In this document: in pieces, positions 55,814-64,000 of the stretch
How the letters are laid out: every line of letters starts with the position of its first letter
How positions within the stretch are numbered: position 1 is the first letter of the stretch
Assembly (NCBI RefSeq): GCF_026343185.1
Contig: NZ_JAPEMA010000002.1
Coordinates: 620,001-684,000 of the forward strand
DNA from: Streptomyces sp. NBC_00091
GTDB lineage: Bacteria > Actinomycetota > Actinomycetes > Streptomycetales > Streptomycetaceae
Reading direction: 5' to 3'
Length of the DNA: 64,000 bases
Notes under the pieces: model-generated
What the model saw: the letters and a program-made list of their open reading frames with translations, nothing else
What the model was told of the DNA's origin: nothing
Databases searched by the model: none
Translations under genes and position numbers: made by a program

Positions 55814-57955
55814 GTGGGCAGGCAGGATACGTCCTCAAGAGGGCGATCGCGGGGCAGACGGGCGGCCCCGAAGGGCGTCGACGCGACCCCGGCGGGGCGC
55901 CGCAGGAAGGCCGGGGCGCGCCGCCGGGCCTCCTCGGGGGCCGGCCGGCTGGGCGCCCTCGCGCCGGCGCTCGCACCTGCCATCGCCGCGGCGCGTACGC
56001 AGCTGCGGCGCCTGAAGCCCGAGTTCCCGAGGCCGGGGCGCAGCGGCTGGCGCCGGTGGATTCCCTCGGCGCGCCAGTGGCTGGGTGCCTGCCTGTACAC
56101 CTTCATAGGCATGACCGGCTTCGTCGTGATCGCGTACGCGGTCACGGACATACCCGATGATCTTAACTCATTCGCGACACAGCAGGACAACGTCTACTAC
56201 TGGGCCGACGGTTCGACGATGGCCCGGACGGGCTGGGTCAGCCGGCAGGAGATGCCCCTGGACAGGGTGCCCCCCAAGGTCCAGGGGGCCGTACTGGCCG
56301 CCGAGAACGCGAGCTTCTACTCGGATCCCGGAGTCTCGCCGTCCGGCGTCCTGCGCGCCGTGCGCGCCGCGGCGACCGGAGGGGAGACCCAGGGCGGGTC
56401 CACCATCACGCAGCAGTACGTGAAGAACGCCTACCTGAGCCAGGAACGCACCCTGTCCCGGAAGTTCACCGAGCTGCTGCTGGCCGTGAAGCTGGACAAC
56501 CAGACGAGCAAGCAGCAGATCCTCCAGGACTACCTCAACACGAGCTGGTTCGGGCGCGGCACCTACGGCATCCAGCGCGCGTCCCAGGCGTACTACGGCA
56601 AGGACGTCTCGCAGCTCAATGCCAGCGAGGGCGCCTTCCTCGCCTCCCTCCTCAAGGGCGCCGGCCTGTACGACCCCGCCCTCGGCAAGGAGAACCACGA
56701 GCGGGCCGTCGAGCGGTGGACGTGGATCCTGGACCGGATGGTGGTGACGGGACAGCTCTCGGCCTCCGAGCGCGCCACCTACACGCAGTTCCCGGAGCCC
56801 TCGCCCCATTCCCTGGTCGGCATGCCGGGCGCGCAGAACGGCTACCTGGTGGAGATGGCCAAGGCGTACGCGATCAAGGCCGGCCAGCTCAAGGAGTCCG
56901 ACTTCGACCTCGGCGGCTACCAGATCTACACCACCTTCGACCAGGCCCGTATGACCGCCCTGACGGCCGCGGTCCAGGAGGCCCAGAAGGGCTTCGACGC
57001 GGAGAAGCGTCCCGACACCGACAAGCACGCGAAGATCGGTGCGGCGAGCGTCGCCCCCGACGGGCGGCTGCTCGCCGTGTACGGGGGCCCCGACTACCTG
57101 AAGCAGGGCTTCAACCAGGCGAACGCGACGACGATCCCGGCCGGCACGGTGTTCACCCCGATCGTCTACGCCGCCGCCCTCGAGGACGGCGTGGTGCGCA
57201 CGCGCGGCAAGGCCCGTACGCCCGTCTCCCCCGCCAGCCCGTACGACGGCAACGACCAGGTGACCGTGCAGACGCCCGAGGGCCCGTACTGGGACCGCAG
57301 CGGCAAGGTGGTCAAGGGGCGCAACGAGGGGGATCGCAGCTGGGGGCAGGTGACCTTGCAGCAGGCCGTGGCCAACTCCGTCAACACCCCCATGCTGCAG
57401 CTCGGCCTCGACGTCGGCCTGGACCGGGTGGAGTCCTTCGCCGAGCGCTCGGGGCTGCTCCGGTCGAGCCTCGGGCCGCGGATCCCCACCTTCGCGCTCG
57501 GGGAGAACTCGACGCCCAGCGCGATCCGGATGGCCGGCGCCTACCAGACCTTCGCCGCGGACGGCATGCACACCGACCCGTACTCGGTGCGCTCGGTCAC
57601 CCGCGCCGGTGCCACGGTGCCGCTCGTCGCGCCGAAGCCGATCCGGGCGATCTCGCAGAAGACCGCCCGTTCGGTGACGGACGCCCTGCGGGCCACCGTC
57701 ACGGAGGGCTCCGCGAAGTCCCTGGGCAAGACGTACGCCGGAACGGCGGGCAAGACCGGCACCACCGCCGCGAACACGGCGGGCTGGTTCGTGGCCAGCA
57801 CCGGCAAGGAGACCACGGCCGTCGTGGTCTACCGGATGGCGCTGACCGACCTGATCCCGCTGCCGCTGACGGGGCTGGGCGGCGACGCCCCGGGGACCCC
57901 GGGCAGCGCGCGGTCGGTGCGCCTGTGGGCCGACTACATGAAGGCGGTGAAGTGA
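55814..57955 (+). CDS. Class A PBP-like protein lacking the SxxK motif
   Basis: A 713-residue membrane protein starts at GTG 55814 (GGGGG about 9 nt upstream). A basic N terminus leads to one helix (about 93-115), then a glycosyltransferase 51 domain (VLAAENASFYSDPGVSPSGV, GGSTITQQYVKNAYLSQERT) and a transpeptidase-like domain. The SxN (NSVNTPM) and KTG (AGKTGTT) motifs are present. Where active PBPs have P-G-S-x-F-K-P, this has IPAGTVFTP, so the catalytic Ser and Lys are missing. It should build glycan strands but not cross-link; a structural role for the C-terminal domain is possible. Confidence 0.85.
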   Translation: MGRQDTSSRGRSRGRRAAPKGVDATPAGRRRKAGARRRASSGAGRLGALAPALAPAIAAARTQLRRLKPEFPRPGRSGWRRWIPSARQWLGACLYTFIGMTGFVVIAYAVTDIPDDLNSFATQQDNVYYWADGSTMARTGWVSRQEMPLDRVPPKVQGAVLAAENASFYSDPGVSPSGVLRAVRAAATGGETQGGSTITQQYVKNAYLSQERTLSRKFTELLLAVKLDNQTSKQQILQDYLNTSWFGRGTYGIQRASQAYYGKDVSQLNASEGAFLASLLKGAGLYDPALGKENHERAVERWTWILDRMVVTGQLSASERATYTQFPEPSPHSLVGMPGAQNGYLVEMAKAYAIKAGQLKESDFDLGGYQIYTTFDQARMTALTAAVQEAQKGFDAEKRPDTDKHAKIGAASVAPDGRLLAVYGGPDYLKQGFNQANATTIPAGTVFTPIVYAAALEDGVVRTRGKARTPVSPASPYDGNDQVTVQTPEGPYWDRSGKVVKGRNEGDRSWGQVTLQQAVANSVNTPMLQLGLDVGLDRVESFAERSGLLRSSLGPRIPTFALGENSTPSAIRMAGAYQTFAADGMHTDPYSVRSVTRAGATVPLVAPKPIRAISQKTARSVTDALRATVTEGSAKSLGKTYAGTAGKTGTTAANTAGWFVASTGKETTAVVVYRMALTDLIPLPLTGLGGDAPGTPGSARSVRLWADYMKAVK

Positions 57956-57962
57956 GCGCCCG

Positions 57963-59288
57963 CTACTTGACGATCGCCTTCCAGTCCGGCGCCTGCGCCG
58001 GGTCGAGCATCCGCAGCTGTGCCAGGACCTTCGGGTCCTGGGCGTCCAGCCAGTCCGCCACCTCCCGGAACGAGGCGCAGCGGACGTCCTGGCGCGTGCA
58101 GACCTCCCTCATGACGTCCTCGACGGCCTTCATGTAGATGCCGCCGTTCCAGTCCTCGAAGTGGTTGCCGATGAACATGGGCGCCCGGCTGCCGTTGTAG
58201 ACGCGGTTGAAGCCGTTCATGTACGAGCCCCGGACCTGGGCCTGCCAGCCGGCGAACTTCGTCGGGTCGCCCTGGGTGCTGTCACCGGACTGGTTGTAGA
58301 GGAAGTTGAAGTCCATGGAGAGGACCTGTACTTCTTTGCCCTGCAGGGGGACGAGCTGGAGGGGAAAGTTCCATATGCCGTCCACCTTGCCCGGCCACAG
58401 CTGGAAGTCTCCCGAGGAACTCGCGTCGTAGCGCCAGCCGTACGGCTTGATCGCGGTCAGCAGGTTCTTCTGGCCCTCCAGGCAGGGGGCGCGGCCGCCG
58501 ACCACCTCCCGGTCGGGGTCGAAGGGCAGGGGCGCCTCGCCGGTGAAGCCGGTGTTGGTCTTCCAGCCCTTCATGAAGGCGTACGTCTGGTCGATCTCGC
58601 TCTTCCACTCCTCCGCGCTCCAGTCGCCGCCGCCCTTGGGGCCGCAGAAGTGCCCGTTGAAGTGCGATCCGATCTCGTTGCCGTCGGTCCAGGCGCCGCG
58701 CAGCTGTCCGATCGTGGACCTCACGTGCGGGACGGTGGGGTACGAGATGGCGGCCGCGCCCTGGCCGTGCTGCGGCGGGCGGTAGAGGCCCTTCTTGGAC
58801 TCCGGCAGCAGGTAGATGCCGGTGAGGAAGAAGGTCATGTGGGCCTTGTTCTCCTTGGCCACCTGACGGAAGTGGGAGAAGAGGTGGTCGTCGCCCTCCA
58901 GCGCCCCGTCCCAGGAGAAGACCACGAACTGCGGCGGCTTCTCGCCGGGCTTCAGCCGCTCGGGCTTGAGCTGTCCCGGCTGCGGCCCGGTGTAGGAGGT
59001 GGAGCCGTCCCCCAGTACCTCGACCTTGCCGTCCCAGTTCTCCTTCGGGCCCTTGCCCGCACCGGGCCGGCCGGCCACCCCGCCCGAGGACGCGGGGGCC
59101 GCCAGGCGCGCCTCGCCCTGGGCCTCCGAGCCGCCGAGGGTGAACGCGTACGCGGTTGCGGCCCCGCCCACGACGAGCACGGCGGCGGCGCCGATGCCCA
59201 GGCGCTTGCGGTTCTGCGTCTTGCGCTGCGCCTTGCGGGCCGTACGGGACTCCGCCCGGGCGCCCCCGGCGCCGTCGGTCTTGGTCAT
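57963..59288 (-). CDS. Secreted polysaccharide-deacetylase-like protein
   Basis: A 441-residue protein starts at ATG 59288 with GGGGGGT upstream. It has a membrane anchor (about 32-52, GIGAAAVLVVGGAATAYAF) and a TIM-barrel-like NodB-related domain: QFVVFSWDGALEG, HMTFFLTGIYLLP and NEIGSHFNGHFCG with the metal His pair. The later part (about 300-441) is longer than a plain NodB domain and contains NHFEDWNGGIYMKAV. It may remove acetyl groups from surface polymers. It converges with the PBP gene (7-bp gap), and no terminator hairpin is obvious there. Confidence 0.8.
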   Translation of the reverse strand: MTKTDGAGGARAESRTARKAQRKTQNRKRLGIGAAAVLVVGGAATAYAFTLGGSEAQGEARLAAPASSGGVAGRPGAGKGPKENWDGKVEVLGDGSTSYTGPQPGQLKPERLKPGEKPPQFVVFSWDGALEGDDHLFSHFRQVAKENKAHMTFFLTGIYLLPESKKGLYRPPQHGQGAAAISYPTVPHVRSTIGQLRGAWTDGNEIGSHFNGHFCGPKGGGDWSAEEWKSEIDQTYAFMKGWKTNTGFTGEAPLPFDPDREVVGGRAPCLEGQKNLLTAIKPYGWRYDASSSGDFQLWPGKVDGIWNFPLQLVPLQGKEVQVLSMDFNFLYNQSGDSTQGDPTKFAGWQAQVRGSYMNGFNRVYNGSRAPMFIGNHFEDWNGGIYMKAVEDVMREVCTRQDVRCASFREVADWLDAQDPKVLAQLRMLDPAQAPDWKAIVK

Positions 59289-59519
59289 CGCGGCCCTACC
59301 CCCCTGATCACCGCAGCCGGGCCGCGCATGGATGGTTCGTATGAATATAGAACTTGTCGCCACAGCTCCTGTACCACGGCCCCCCTCTCTCCGTCACTTC
59401 ACAGCCGGTTCACAGCCGGTTCACAGCCCGCCGCCATCCTTCCCCCCTGCGTCCTCGACAAGCCGGCCGAGGCGGACCGGCGGGATGCGGGGCACCGGCG
59501 GCCGTGCGATAACGGCAGC
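59289..59519. promoter_or_regulatory. Divergent promoter region
   Basis: A 231-bp gap separates the divergent deacetylase-like (-) and CYTH-like (+) genes. It contains two adjacent copies of CAGCCGGTT at about 59402-59420 and an AT-rich patch GTATGAATATAGAACTTG near 59339-59356 that may be a promoter. No operator palindrome is clear. Confidence 0.4.
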
Positions 59520-60284
59520 ATGACGGACTTCCCCACGGCCGAGGCCGCTGAGATCAAGGTCAGCTTTGTCGGCGCGGAGGCCGAGGAGGCCTTCGATGCC
59601 CTGGAGCTGGACCGCGACGACGGGCGCCGTCGCGCGATCCACTTCTGGGACAGGCCTCGGCGGTCCGCCGGGGCGGAGATCACGCTGCCCCTCCTGGAGC
59701 AGAACGTCATCCTGCGCCTGCGCCGGGACCGGGAGGGGAGCGGGTCGAAGCGCGAGGCGGACCTGACCGTCAAGCTGCGGCCGTGTCCCCGGCTGCCGTC
59801 CCCCTGGCTCAGGGAGCGCGAGGGCGAGCAGTGGGAGTTCACGGTCGAGGAGGACCGGCCGGGTCCCGCGTTCAAGCCCGTACTGGCGGCCTCGCTCCAG
59901 GCCGAGCGGGAGTTCGAAGCGGCCCTCGACGCGGAGCGCGGCTCCTTCGGCCGGCTGCTCGCGGAGCCCCAGCGGGAACTGCTCGACGCCGTCGGCCTGA
60001 CCGACGGCCGGCTCGAGGACCTGACGGCGCTCGGCCCCGTGCACGCCGTCCGGTGGAAGCAGGAGTGGGACGAGCTGCCCCGCACCGTGACGATCGAGGA
60101 GTGGACCACCGACGACGAGCTGCGGTTCCTCGAGGTGTCGGTGCGCGCGGACCTCGAGGACGCGCCCGAGGTCCAGGAGCTGCTCACGCGGGCCCTGCGG
60201 GAGCGCGACCTCACCCCGCCGCTGACCGGCGAGACCAAGACCCGGGCGGTCATGACCGCGCTCGCCCGGACCCTGGGACTCTGA
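59520..60284 (+). CDS. CYTH-like triphosphate tunnel protein
   Basis: A 254-residue soluble protein has an N-terminal EIKVSFVGAEAEEAFDALEL, LLEQNVILRLRRDREGSG and READLTVKLRPC, which fit the alternating E/K/R strands of the CYTH/triphosphate-tunnel fold. The C-terminal part has LRFLEVSVRADLEDAPEVQE and TKTRAVMTALA. CYTH enzymes hydrolyse inorganic triphosphate, thiamine triphosphate or make cAMP. The N-terminal E-x-K pattern (EIK) is conserved, but several tunnel residues cannot be checked without structure. The ATG is at 59520 with a weak ribosome site. Confidence 0.7.
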   Translation: MTDFPTAEAAEIKVSFVGAEAEEAFDALELDRDDGRRRAIHFWDRPRRSAGAEITLPLLEQNVILRLRRDREGSGSKREADLTVKLRPCPRLPSPWLREREGEQWEFTVEEDRPGPAFKPVLAASLQAEREFEAALDAERGSFGRLLAEPQRELLDAVGLTDGRLEDLTALGPVHAVRWKQEWDELPRTVTIEEWTTDDELRFLEVSVRADLEDAPEVQELLTRALRERDLTPPLTGETKTRAVMTALARTLGL

Positions 60285-60291
60285 GGCCGCG

Positions 60292-60840
60292 TCAGGCCGA
60301 GGTGAGGGCGGCGGCGCCGAAGGAGACGTCGAAGCGGTCGCACCAGATGGTGAGGCTGGTGTACTCGGACAGCTTCACGTCCGCCGGGATCGCGTAGTTC
60401 TGGTCCCCCTTGTTGCCCTTGAGGCTGCCCAGGCTGACGTGCTTCCCGTCGTCGAAGACGCGCCAGCCGGCCACGCCCTCCTTCACCGGGGCATCGGTCA
60501 GCCACACCCGCAGGTCGGGCCCGTTGCTGGTGTCCAGCCCCTCCAGCCGCAGGACGTGCGAGCCGTCCGCCAGGCGGACGATCCGGACCGTTCCGGTCGT
60601 CGTGTGCTCGTGGCTGATCAGGCTGCCCTGCGCGAGGGTGCGGGGGGCGGCCGGCGCCGCGCCGGCGGCGGACGCCGGCGCGCTCGCCGCGGCGCCGGGC
60701 AGGGCCTCGCTGACCGTCTGCTCCTGCCACAGCTTCCACGGCTGGAACCAGTACAGCCCCACCGCCACCAGTACGACCGCCACGGCCACCGCCACGCTCG
60801 CCACCGGCCCCCGTCGCCGCCGCCCGCCTTCACGTCCCAC
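60292..60840 (-). CDS. DM13-domain membrane protein
   Basis: A 182-residue protein starts at GTG 60840 with AGGAG 6 nt upstream. A single N-terminal helix (about 12-33) anchors it, followed by an Ala/Pro-rich linker and a DM13 domain (about 68-182): GSLISHEHTTTGTVRIVRLA, LRLEGLDTSNGPDLRVWLTD and LTIWCDRFDVSFG with a conserved Cys. DM13 domains are associated with electron transfer or redox. It converges with the CYTH-like gene (7 bp apart). Confidence 0.85.
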   Translation of the reverse strand: MGREGGRRRRGPVASVAVAVAVVLVAVGLYWFQPWKLWQEQTVSEALPGAAASAPASAAGAAPAAPRTLAQGSLISHEHTTTGTVRIVRLADGSHVLRLEGLDTSNGPDLRVWLTDAPVKEGVAGWRVFDDGKHVSLGSLKGNKGDQNYAIPADVKLSEYTSLTIWCDRFDVSFGAAALTSA

Positions 60841-60930
60841 TGTGTACTCCTCGTGCTCTCGTTCATCGTTCAGGAACGATTGAACGGGATCGGGGCCGCG
60901 GGGCCCAGAGGATCCGGGATGACGAAAGCC

Positions 60931-62220
60931 TTACGGCGTGTGCGCGGAGCGCGCGGAGGCGGGACGCGTTTCGTACATGCGCACCGCGACGAGGAGGCCG
61001 GAGGCCCCCGTGAGGGCCGCGACGGCCTGGATGGCGGTGGTGAGGCCGTAGGCGTCGGCGAGGGCTCCGGCGAGGAGGGCGCCGACGGCGAAGCCGCCGT
61101 CGCGCCACAGGCGGTAGACGCCGACGGCACGGGCGCGCCAGGCCGGGTGGGCGACGTCGCCGATGACGGCGAGCAGGGTGGGGTAGACGAGTGCGGTGCC
61201 GACGCCGAGGAGGATCTGGGCCCCGGCCCAGACCCCGAAGGTGGTGCCGGCGGCGACGAGGGCGAGGGCGGCGGCCTGGAGCAGCATGCCCGTGGTGATG
61301 AGGTGTTTGCGGCCGGTGTGGTCGGACCACCAGCCCGTGAGCAGCTGGCCGGCGCCCCAGACGGCGGGGTAGAGGGCGGCGAGGATGCCGATCCGGGCCA
61401 GGGACAGGCCGTGGGCGGCGAAGAGGAGGGGGAAGAGGCCCCAGGCGAGCGCGTCGTTGAGGTTGTTGACCAGGCCGGCCTGGCTGGCGGCCGAGAGGGC
61501 CTTGTCGTGGAGGCTGGTCAGGAGCGCGATCCGGGCGGTGGTCGGTTCCCCGTCGGCCTTATCGCCCGCCGGGGTGGGGTGGCGGGCGGCTTCGAGGCGG
61601 GCGTGGCCGCGGGTCTCGCGTACGGCGAAGACGGACAGGCCCAGGGCGAGGACGGCGTAGGCGGCCCCCAGCAGGAACGGCTGCGGCCGGAGCCCCGCGT
61701 GTTCGGCGATGGCGCCGGTGGCCATGGCGGTCGCCGCGACGGCGCCGTATCCGGCGGCCTCGTTGAATCCCATGGCCAGGCCGCGTCTTTCGGGGCCGGC
61801 CAGGTCGATCTTCATGATGACGGTGGTGGACCAGGTCAGGCCCTGGTTGACGCCGAGCAGGACGTTCGCGGCGATGATCCAGCCCCATGACGGGCCCCAG
61901 GCGAGCATCGCGGGCACGGGCAGGGCGATCAGCCATCCGGCGATCAGGACCGGCTTGCGGCCGAAGCGGTCCGACCAGGTCCCGGCGAAGAAGTTGGTGA
62001 CGGCCTTCGTCGCGCCGAACGCCACGATGTAAGTGAGGGCCGCGGTGTGGGCGGACAGGTGGAAGACCTCGCCGGCGAGCAGCGGCAGGACGGTGCGTTC
62101 CTGGCCGAGCATCCCGCCGACGAGCGCGTTGACCGCGACGAGCAGGGCGAACTGGGGGAGGTTGGCCCGCAGTCCGAGTCGTGGGCCGGTAGGGGGGTCG
62201 CCGCCGGTGCGGCCGCTCAC
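60931..62220 (-). CDS. MFS transporter of sulfur operon
   Basis: A 429-residue major facilitator with 12 predicted helices begins LRANLPQFALLVAVNALVGG and has motif A in GTWSDRFGRKPVLI and GWWSDHTGRKHLI. The GTG at 62220 overlaps the MBL-rhodanese stop by 4 bp (GTGA), so it is translationally coupled. The family moves drugs or small metabolites. The partner enzyme acts on persulfides, so export or import of a sulfur compound is inferred. Confidence 0.88.
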   Translation of the reverse strand: MSGRTGGDPPTGPRLGLRANLPQFALLVAVNALVGGMLGQERTVLPLLAGEVFHLSAHTAALTYIVAFGATKAVTNFFAGTWSDRFGRKPVLIAGWLIALPVPAMLAWGPSWGWIIAANVLLGVNQGLTWSTTVIMKIDLAGPERRGLAMGFNEAAGYGAVAATAMATGAIAEHAGLRPQPFLLGAAYAVLALGLSVFAVRETRGHARLEAARHPTPAGDKADGEPTTARIALLTSLHDKALSAASQAGLVNNLNDALAWGLFPLLFAAHGLSLARIGILAALYPAVWGAGQLLTGWWSDHTGRKHLITTGMLLQAAALALVAAGTTFGVWAGAQILLGVGTALVYPTLLAVIGDVAHPAWRARAVGVYRLWRDGGFAVGALLAGALADAYGLTTAIQAVAALTGASGLLVAVRMYETRPASARSAHTP

Positions 62221-63584
62221 TCGCCCACCCGCAGGGGGCGGCCGGTGGCCTCGGCCCAGTCCCCCGGGCCGCCGGCGAGGACGGCGAGGTCCTGGTGTCC
62301 GGCGCGCTGGAGCAGGCTGGCGGCGGTCATGGCGCGCTCGCCGTGCCCGCAGGTCACCACGGCGCCGGCCGGCACCTCGTCGGAGCGGGCCGCGAGATCG
62401 CCGAGTTCGATGGGGACCGCGTCCGGTATGTGTCCCGCCAGGTGCTCCGCCCGCTGCCGGACGTCGAGGACCGGACGCCCGGCTGCCATGCGGTCGGCGG
62501 TGAGCAGCTCCAGCGTCTGCTGCCGCTCGCCCGCGCCGGTCCAGGCGTCCATGCCTCCGGCGAGGTGTCCGGCCAGCCGCTCGTACCCGATCTTCAGGGC
62601 CTGCCAGGTGAGCTCGGCGAGGTCCTGGCCGGGGGCGGTGACGAACACGAGCGGGCTGTCGTCGGGCAGCAGCCAGCCCAGCCAGGTGGCGAACTGCCCG
62701 CGCAGCGTGATGGAGACCGCGCCCGGTACGTGGCCGGCGGCGAAGTCGGCGGCGGGGCGTACGTCGACGAGCCGGGCGCCCCGGCCGAGGAGGCCGCGGA
62801 CCTCGGCCACCGTGAGCGGGGCGAGGGCGGGTGCGGGGCCGAGGACCGCGGGCCCGCGCCGGTTCGCCTCGGCCAGCCGGTCGAAGTACGCCGGGTAGGA
62901 ACCGAGGCTGCCCAGCAGCTGCCGTACGAAGGTGTCCTCGTCGGGCGCGGAGAGCAGCGGGTTGGCCCGCCGCTGGTCGCCGATGGTGGTGGTGCGCTCG
63001 GCGCCGGGAGGGGCGGAGCAGAAGGAGCCGGCGCCGTGGGTGGGCCAGACCGGGGTGTCGTCCGGCAGCCCGGCCAGGCGCCGCAGTGAGTGGTACTGGG
63101 CGCGGGCCAGCTCCTCGGCGCGGTCGGCGCCGAGGAGGTCGGTGCGCGCCGCCGAGCCGACGATCAGCGAACCGCCGGTGAAGACGCCCAGCTCGCGCGG
63201 GCCGTCCAGGAGGAGGAAGGAGAGGTGTTCGTCGGTGTGGCCCGGGGTGGCCAGCGCCCGCAGGGTCAGCCCGCCGAGGTCGGTCTCGTCGCCGTCGGCG
63301 AGGGGCGTGTGCGGGAAGGCGCGGTGGCCGGCGGCGGAGGCCAGTACCGTCGCGCCGTCCTCGTGCGCGAGCTGTACGGCGCCGGAGAGGAAGTCAGCGT
63401 GCAGGTGGGTGTCGGCCGCGTACGCCACCCGCAGCCGCCGCCGGCCGGCGGCGGCCCGCAGCGCGCGCAGGTCCCGGGCGGCGTCCACCGCGAGGGCGCG
63501 TCCGCCGCCGAGGCCGACGAGGTAGGCGCTGTTGCCCAGTCCCTCGTCCACCAACGGTGTCACGTGATCGCCGGCGAAGCCCAT
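62217..63584 (-). CDS. MBL-fold protein with two rhodanese domains
   Basis: A 455-residue fusion starts at ATG 63584 with AGGAGG. The N-terminal metallo-beta-lactamase fold (about 10-245) has the metal motif DTHLHADFLSG, the His in LATPGHTDEHLSF and TGGSLIVGSA, resembling persulfide dioxygenases. Two rhodanese domains follow. The first (about 265-355) has LVDVRPAADFAAGHVPGA but no Cys, so it is structural. The second (about 368-450) has the active-site Cys in VVTCGHGERA. It would oxidise or transfer sulfane sulfur, and may detoxify sulfide. The divergent ArsR gene likely senses persulfide. Confidence 0.88.
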   Translation of the reverse strand: MGFAGDHVTPLVDEGLGNSAYLVGLGGGRALAVDAARDLRALRAAAGRRRLRVAYAADTHLHADFLSGAVQLAHEDGATVLASAAGHRAFPHTPLADGDETDLGGLTLRALATPGHTDEHLSFLLLDGPRELGVFTGGSLIVGSAARTDLLGADRAEELARAQYHSLRRLAGLPDDTPVWPTHGAGSFCSAPPGAERTTTIGDQRRANPLLSAPDEDTFVRQLLGSLGSYPAYFDRLAEANRRGPAVLGPAPALAPLTVAEVRGLLGRGARLVDVRPAADFAAGHVPGAVSITLRGQFATWLGWLLPDDSPLVFVTAPGQDLAELTWQALKIGYERLAGHLAGGMDAWTGAGERQQTLELLTADRMAAGRPVLDVRQRAEHLAGHIPDAVPIELGDLAARSDEVPAGAVVTCGHGERAMTAASLLQRAGHQDLAVLAGGPGDWAEATGRPLRVGE

Positions 63585-63683
63585 CAGGTCCTCCTGATGC
63601 CACGGTAGGGGCTCCGTGGTCCGGGCGCCCGCCGGCTGCACCGGCGCGGCCGCAGGGCCATACGGCAACGACGGTCCGCAGAG

Positions 63684-63710
63684 TGCAAGAATTGCAAAAG
63701 TCTGCAATTC
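63684..63710. promoter_or_regulatory. ArsR operator between sulfur operon and regulator
   Basis: A perfect 8-bp inverted repeat, GAATTGCA at 63689-63696 and TGCAATTC at 63703-63710, has a 6-bp spacer, and TGCAA recurs at 63684, 63693 and 63703. It lies in the 220-bp gap between the divergent MBL-rhodanese (-) and ArsR (+) genes. ArsR repressors bind such AT-rich palindromes over promoters, so it should control both directions. Confidence 0.8.
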
Positions 63711-63804
63711 AATAGATGCTGTGGTCGCTGTGGTCGCTGTGTCCGTAGGGAGCCGCTGGCGCAGCACCAGACGACAGGTCTCCGGGCGCAGAAGGGTGCG
63801 AAGA

Positions 63805-64000
63805 GTGGCGGTTCCGCTGTATCAGGCCAAGGCCGAGTTCTTCCGGATGCTCGGACACCCCGTGCGCATACGGGTCCTGGAGCTGTTGCAAGGCGGGCCG
63901 CTGCCGGTGCGGGAGCTGCTGGCGGAGATCGAGGTCGAGCCGTCGGCACTGTCGCAGCAGCTGGCCGTCCTGCGACGCTCGGGCATCGTCACATCGGTCC
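63805..64000 (+). CDS. ArsR-family regulator (5' part, runs off window)
   Basis: The GTG at 63805 opens a winged-helix frame: YQAKAEFFRMLGHPVRIRVL, ELLQGGPLPVRELLAEIEVE, then PSALSQQLAVLRRSG. This is the ArsR DNA-binding core. The right edge cuts the gene after about 65 codons. The Cys residues needed to judge metal or persulfide sensing lie beyond the window. It is divergent from the sulfur operon and probably represses it through the palindrome at 63689-63710. Confidence 0.85.
   Translation, partial: MAVPLYQAKAEFFRMLGHPVRIRVLELLQGGPLPVRELLAEIEVEPSALSQQLAVLRRSGIVTSV

Noticed and set aside
1..64000. CRISPR arrays and rRNA genes
   Set aside because: No regularly spaced repeats, cas-like genes or rRNA sequences were seen.

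Overview
The window is high-GC actinobacterial chromosome, almost certainly Streptomyces. The signs are GC-rich third codon positions that throw long spurious antisense frames, many GTG starts with GGAGG-type ribosome sites, MocR and SigE-type regulators, XRE/DUF397 pairs, a LAxTG-anchored protein, and a 2-methylisoborneol locus with an EshA-type encapsulin. Genes are mostly intact and close-packed except in the mobile stretch at about 18.4-27.5 kb.

Left part (1-18.4 kb). A TetR regulator lies behind a double palindrome at the window edge, followed by a TerD-domain protein. A tight minus-strand operon encodes an LRR protein, an ankyrin protein, a MoxR AAA+ ATPase and a protein combining a metallopeptidase motif with a VWA domain. 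A tRNA-like RNA with a 10-bp acceptor helix and an abnormal anticodon arm sits directly upstream of it. Then come a conserved protein of unknown function, an orphan solute-binding lipoprotein, a DJ-1/PfpI protein, secreted endonuclease I, a GH20 lipoprotein, an operon of LAxTG protein, SigE-like sigma and membrane partner, an F420-type reductase fused to hemerythrin, and a divergent MocR/EamA pair.

Mobile region (18.4-27.5 kb). A ybjQ-like gene is broken twice. A decayed integrative element or prophage separates its 3' end from its 5' part, and about 70 codons were lost. That element carries a serine-recombinase stub, an IS630 with a frameshifted transposase, a methyltransferase plus a radical-SAM gene with an in-frame amber codon, an XRE/DUF397 pair and a P27 terminase small subunit. 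An intact-looking IS200/IS605 element (tnpA plus tnpB) sits inside a palindrome at the ybjQ start.

Right part (27.5-64 kb). A secreted SH3-like protein is followed by an RNA-repair operon (Rnl1-type ligase, then kinase/phosphatase). Next are metabolic and membrane genes (VOC, TehA-like, AlkB-like, acyl-CoA synthetase, carboxylesterase), an operon of oxidoreductase, XRE regulator and membrane protein with three likely operators, a PAS/GAF/PP2C phosphatase, and a two-component system behind phased CTGAAG repeats. Then come histidine-rich secreted proteins, a cysteine-synthase-like enzyme with an MFS exporter, the 2-methylisoborneol operon, and cell-wall genes. The last include a class A PBP-like protein lacking the SxxK motif. 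The window ends in an ArsR-controlled sulfur operon (MBL-rhodanese-rhodanese plus MFS).

Two RNA-related loci, the tRNA-like RNA with its LRR/ANK/MoxR/VWA operon and the Rnl1/Pnk operon, share the window. I see no direct link between them, but the first is the best candidate here for a poorly described system.
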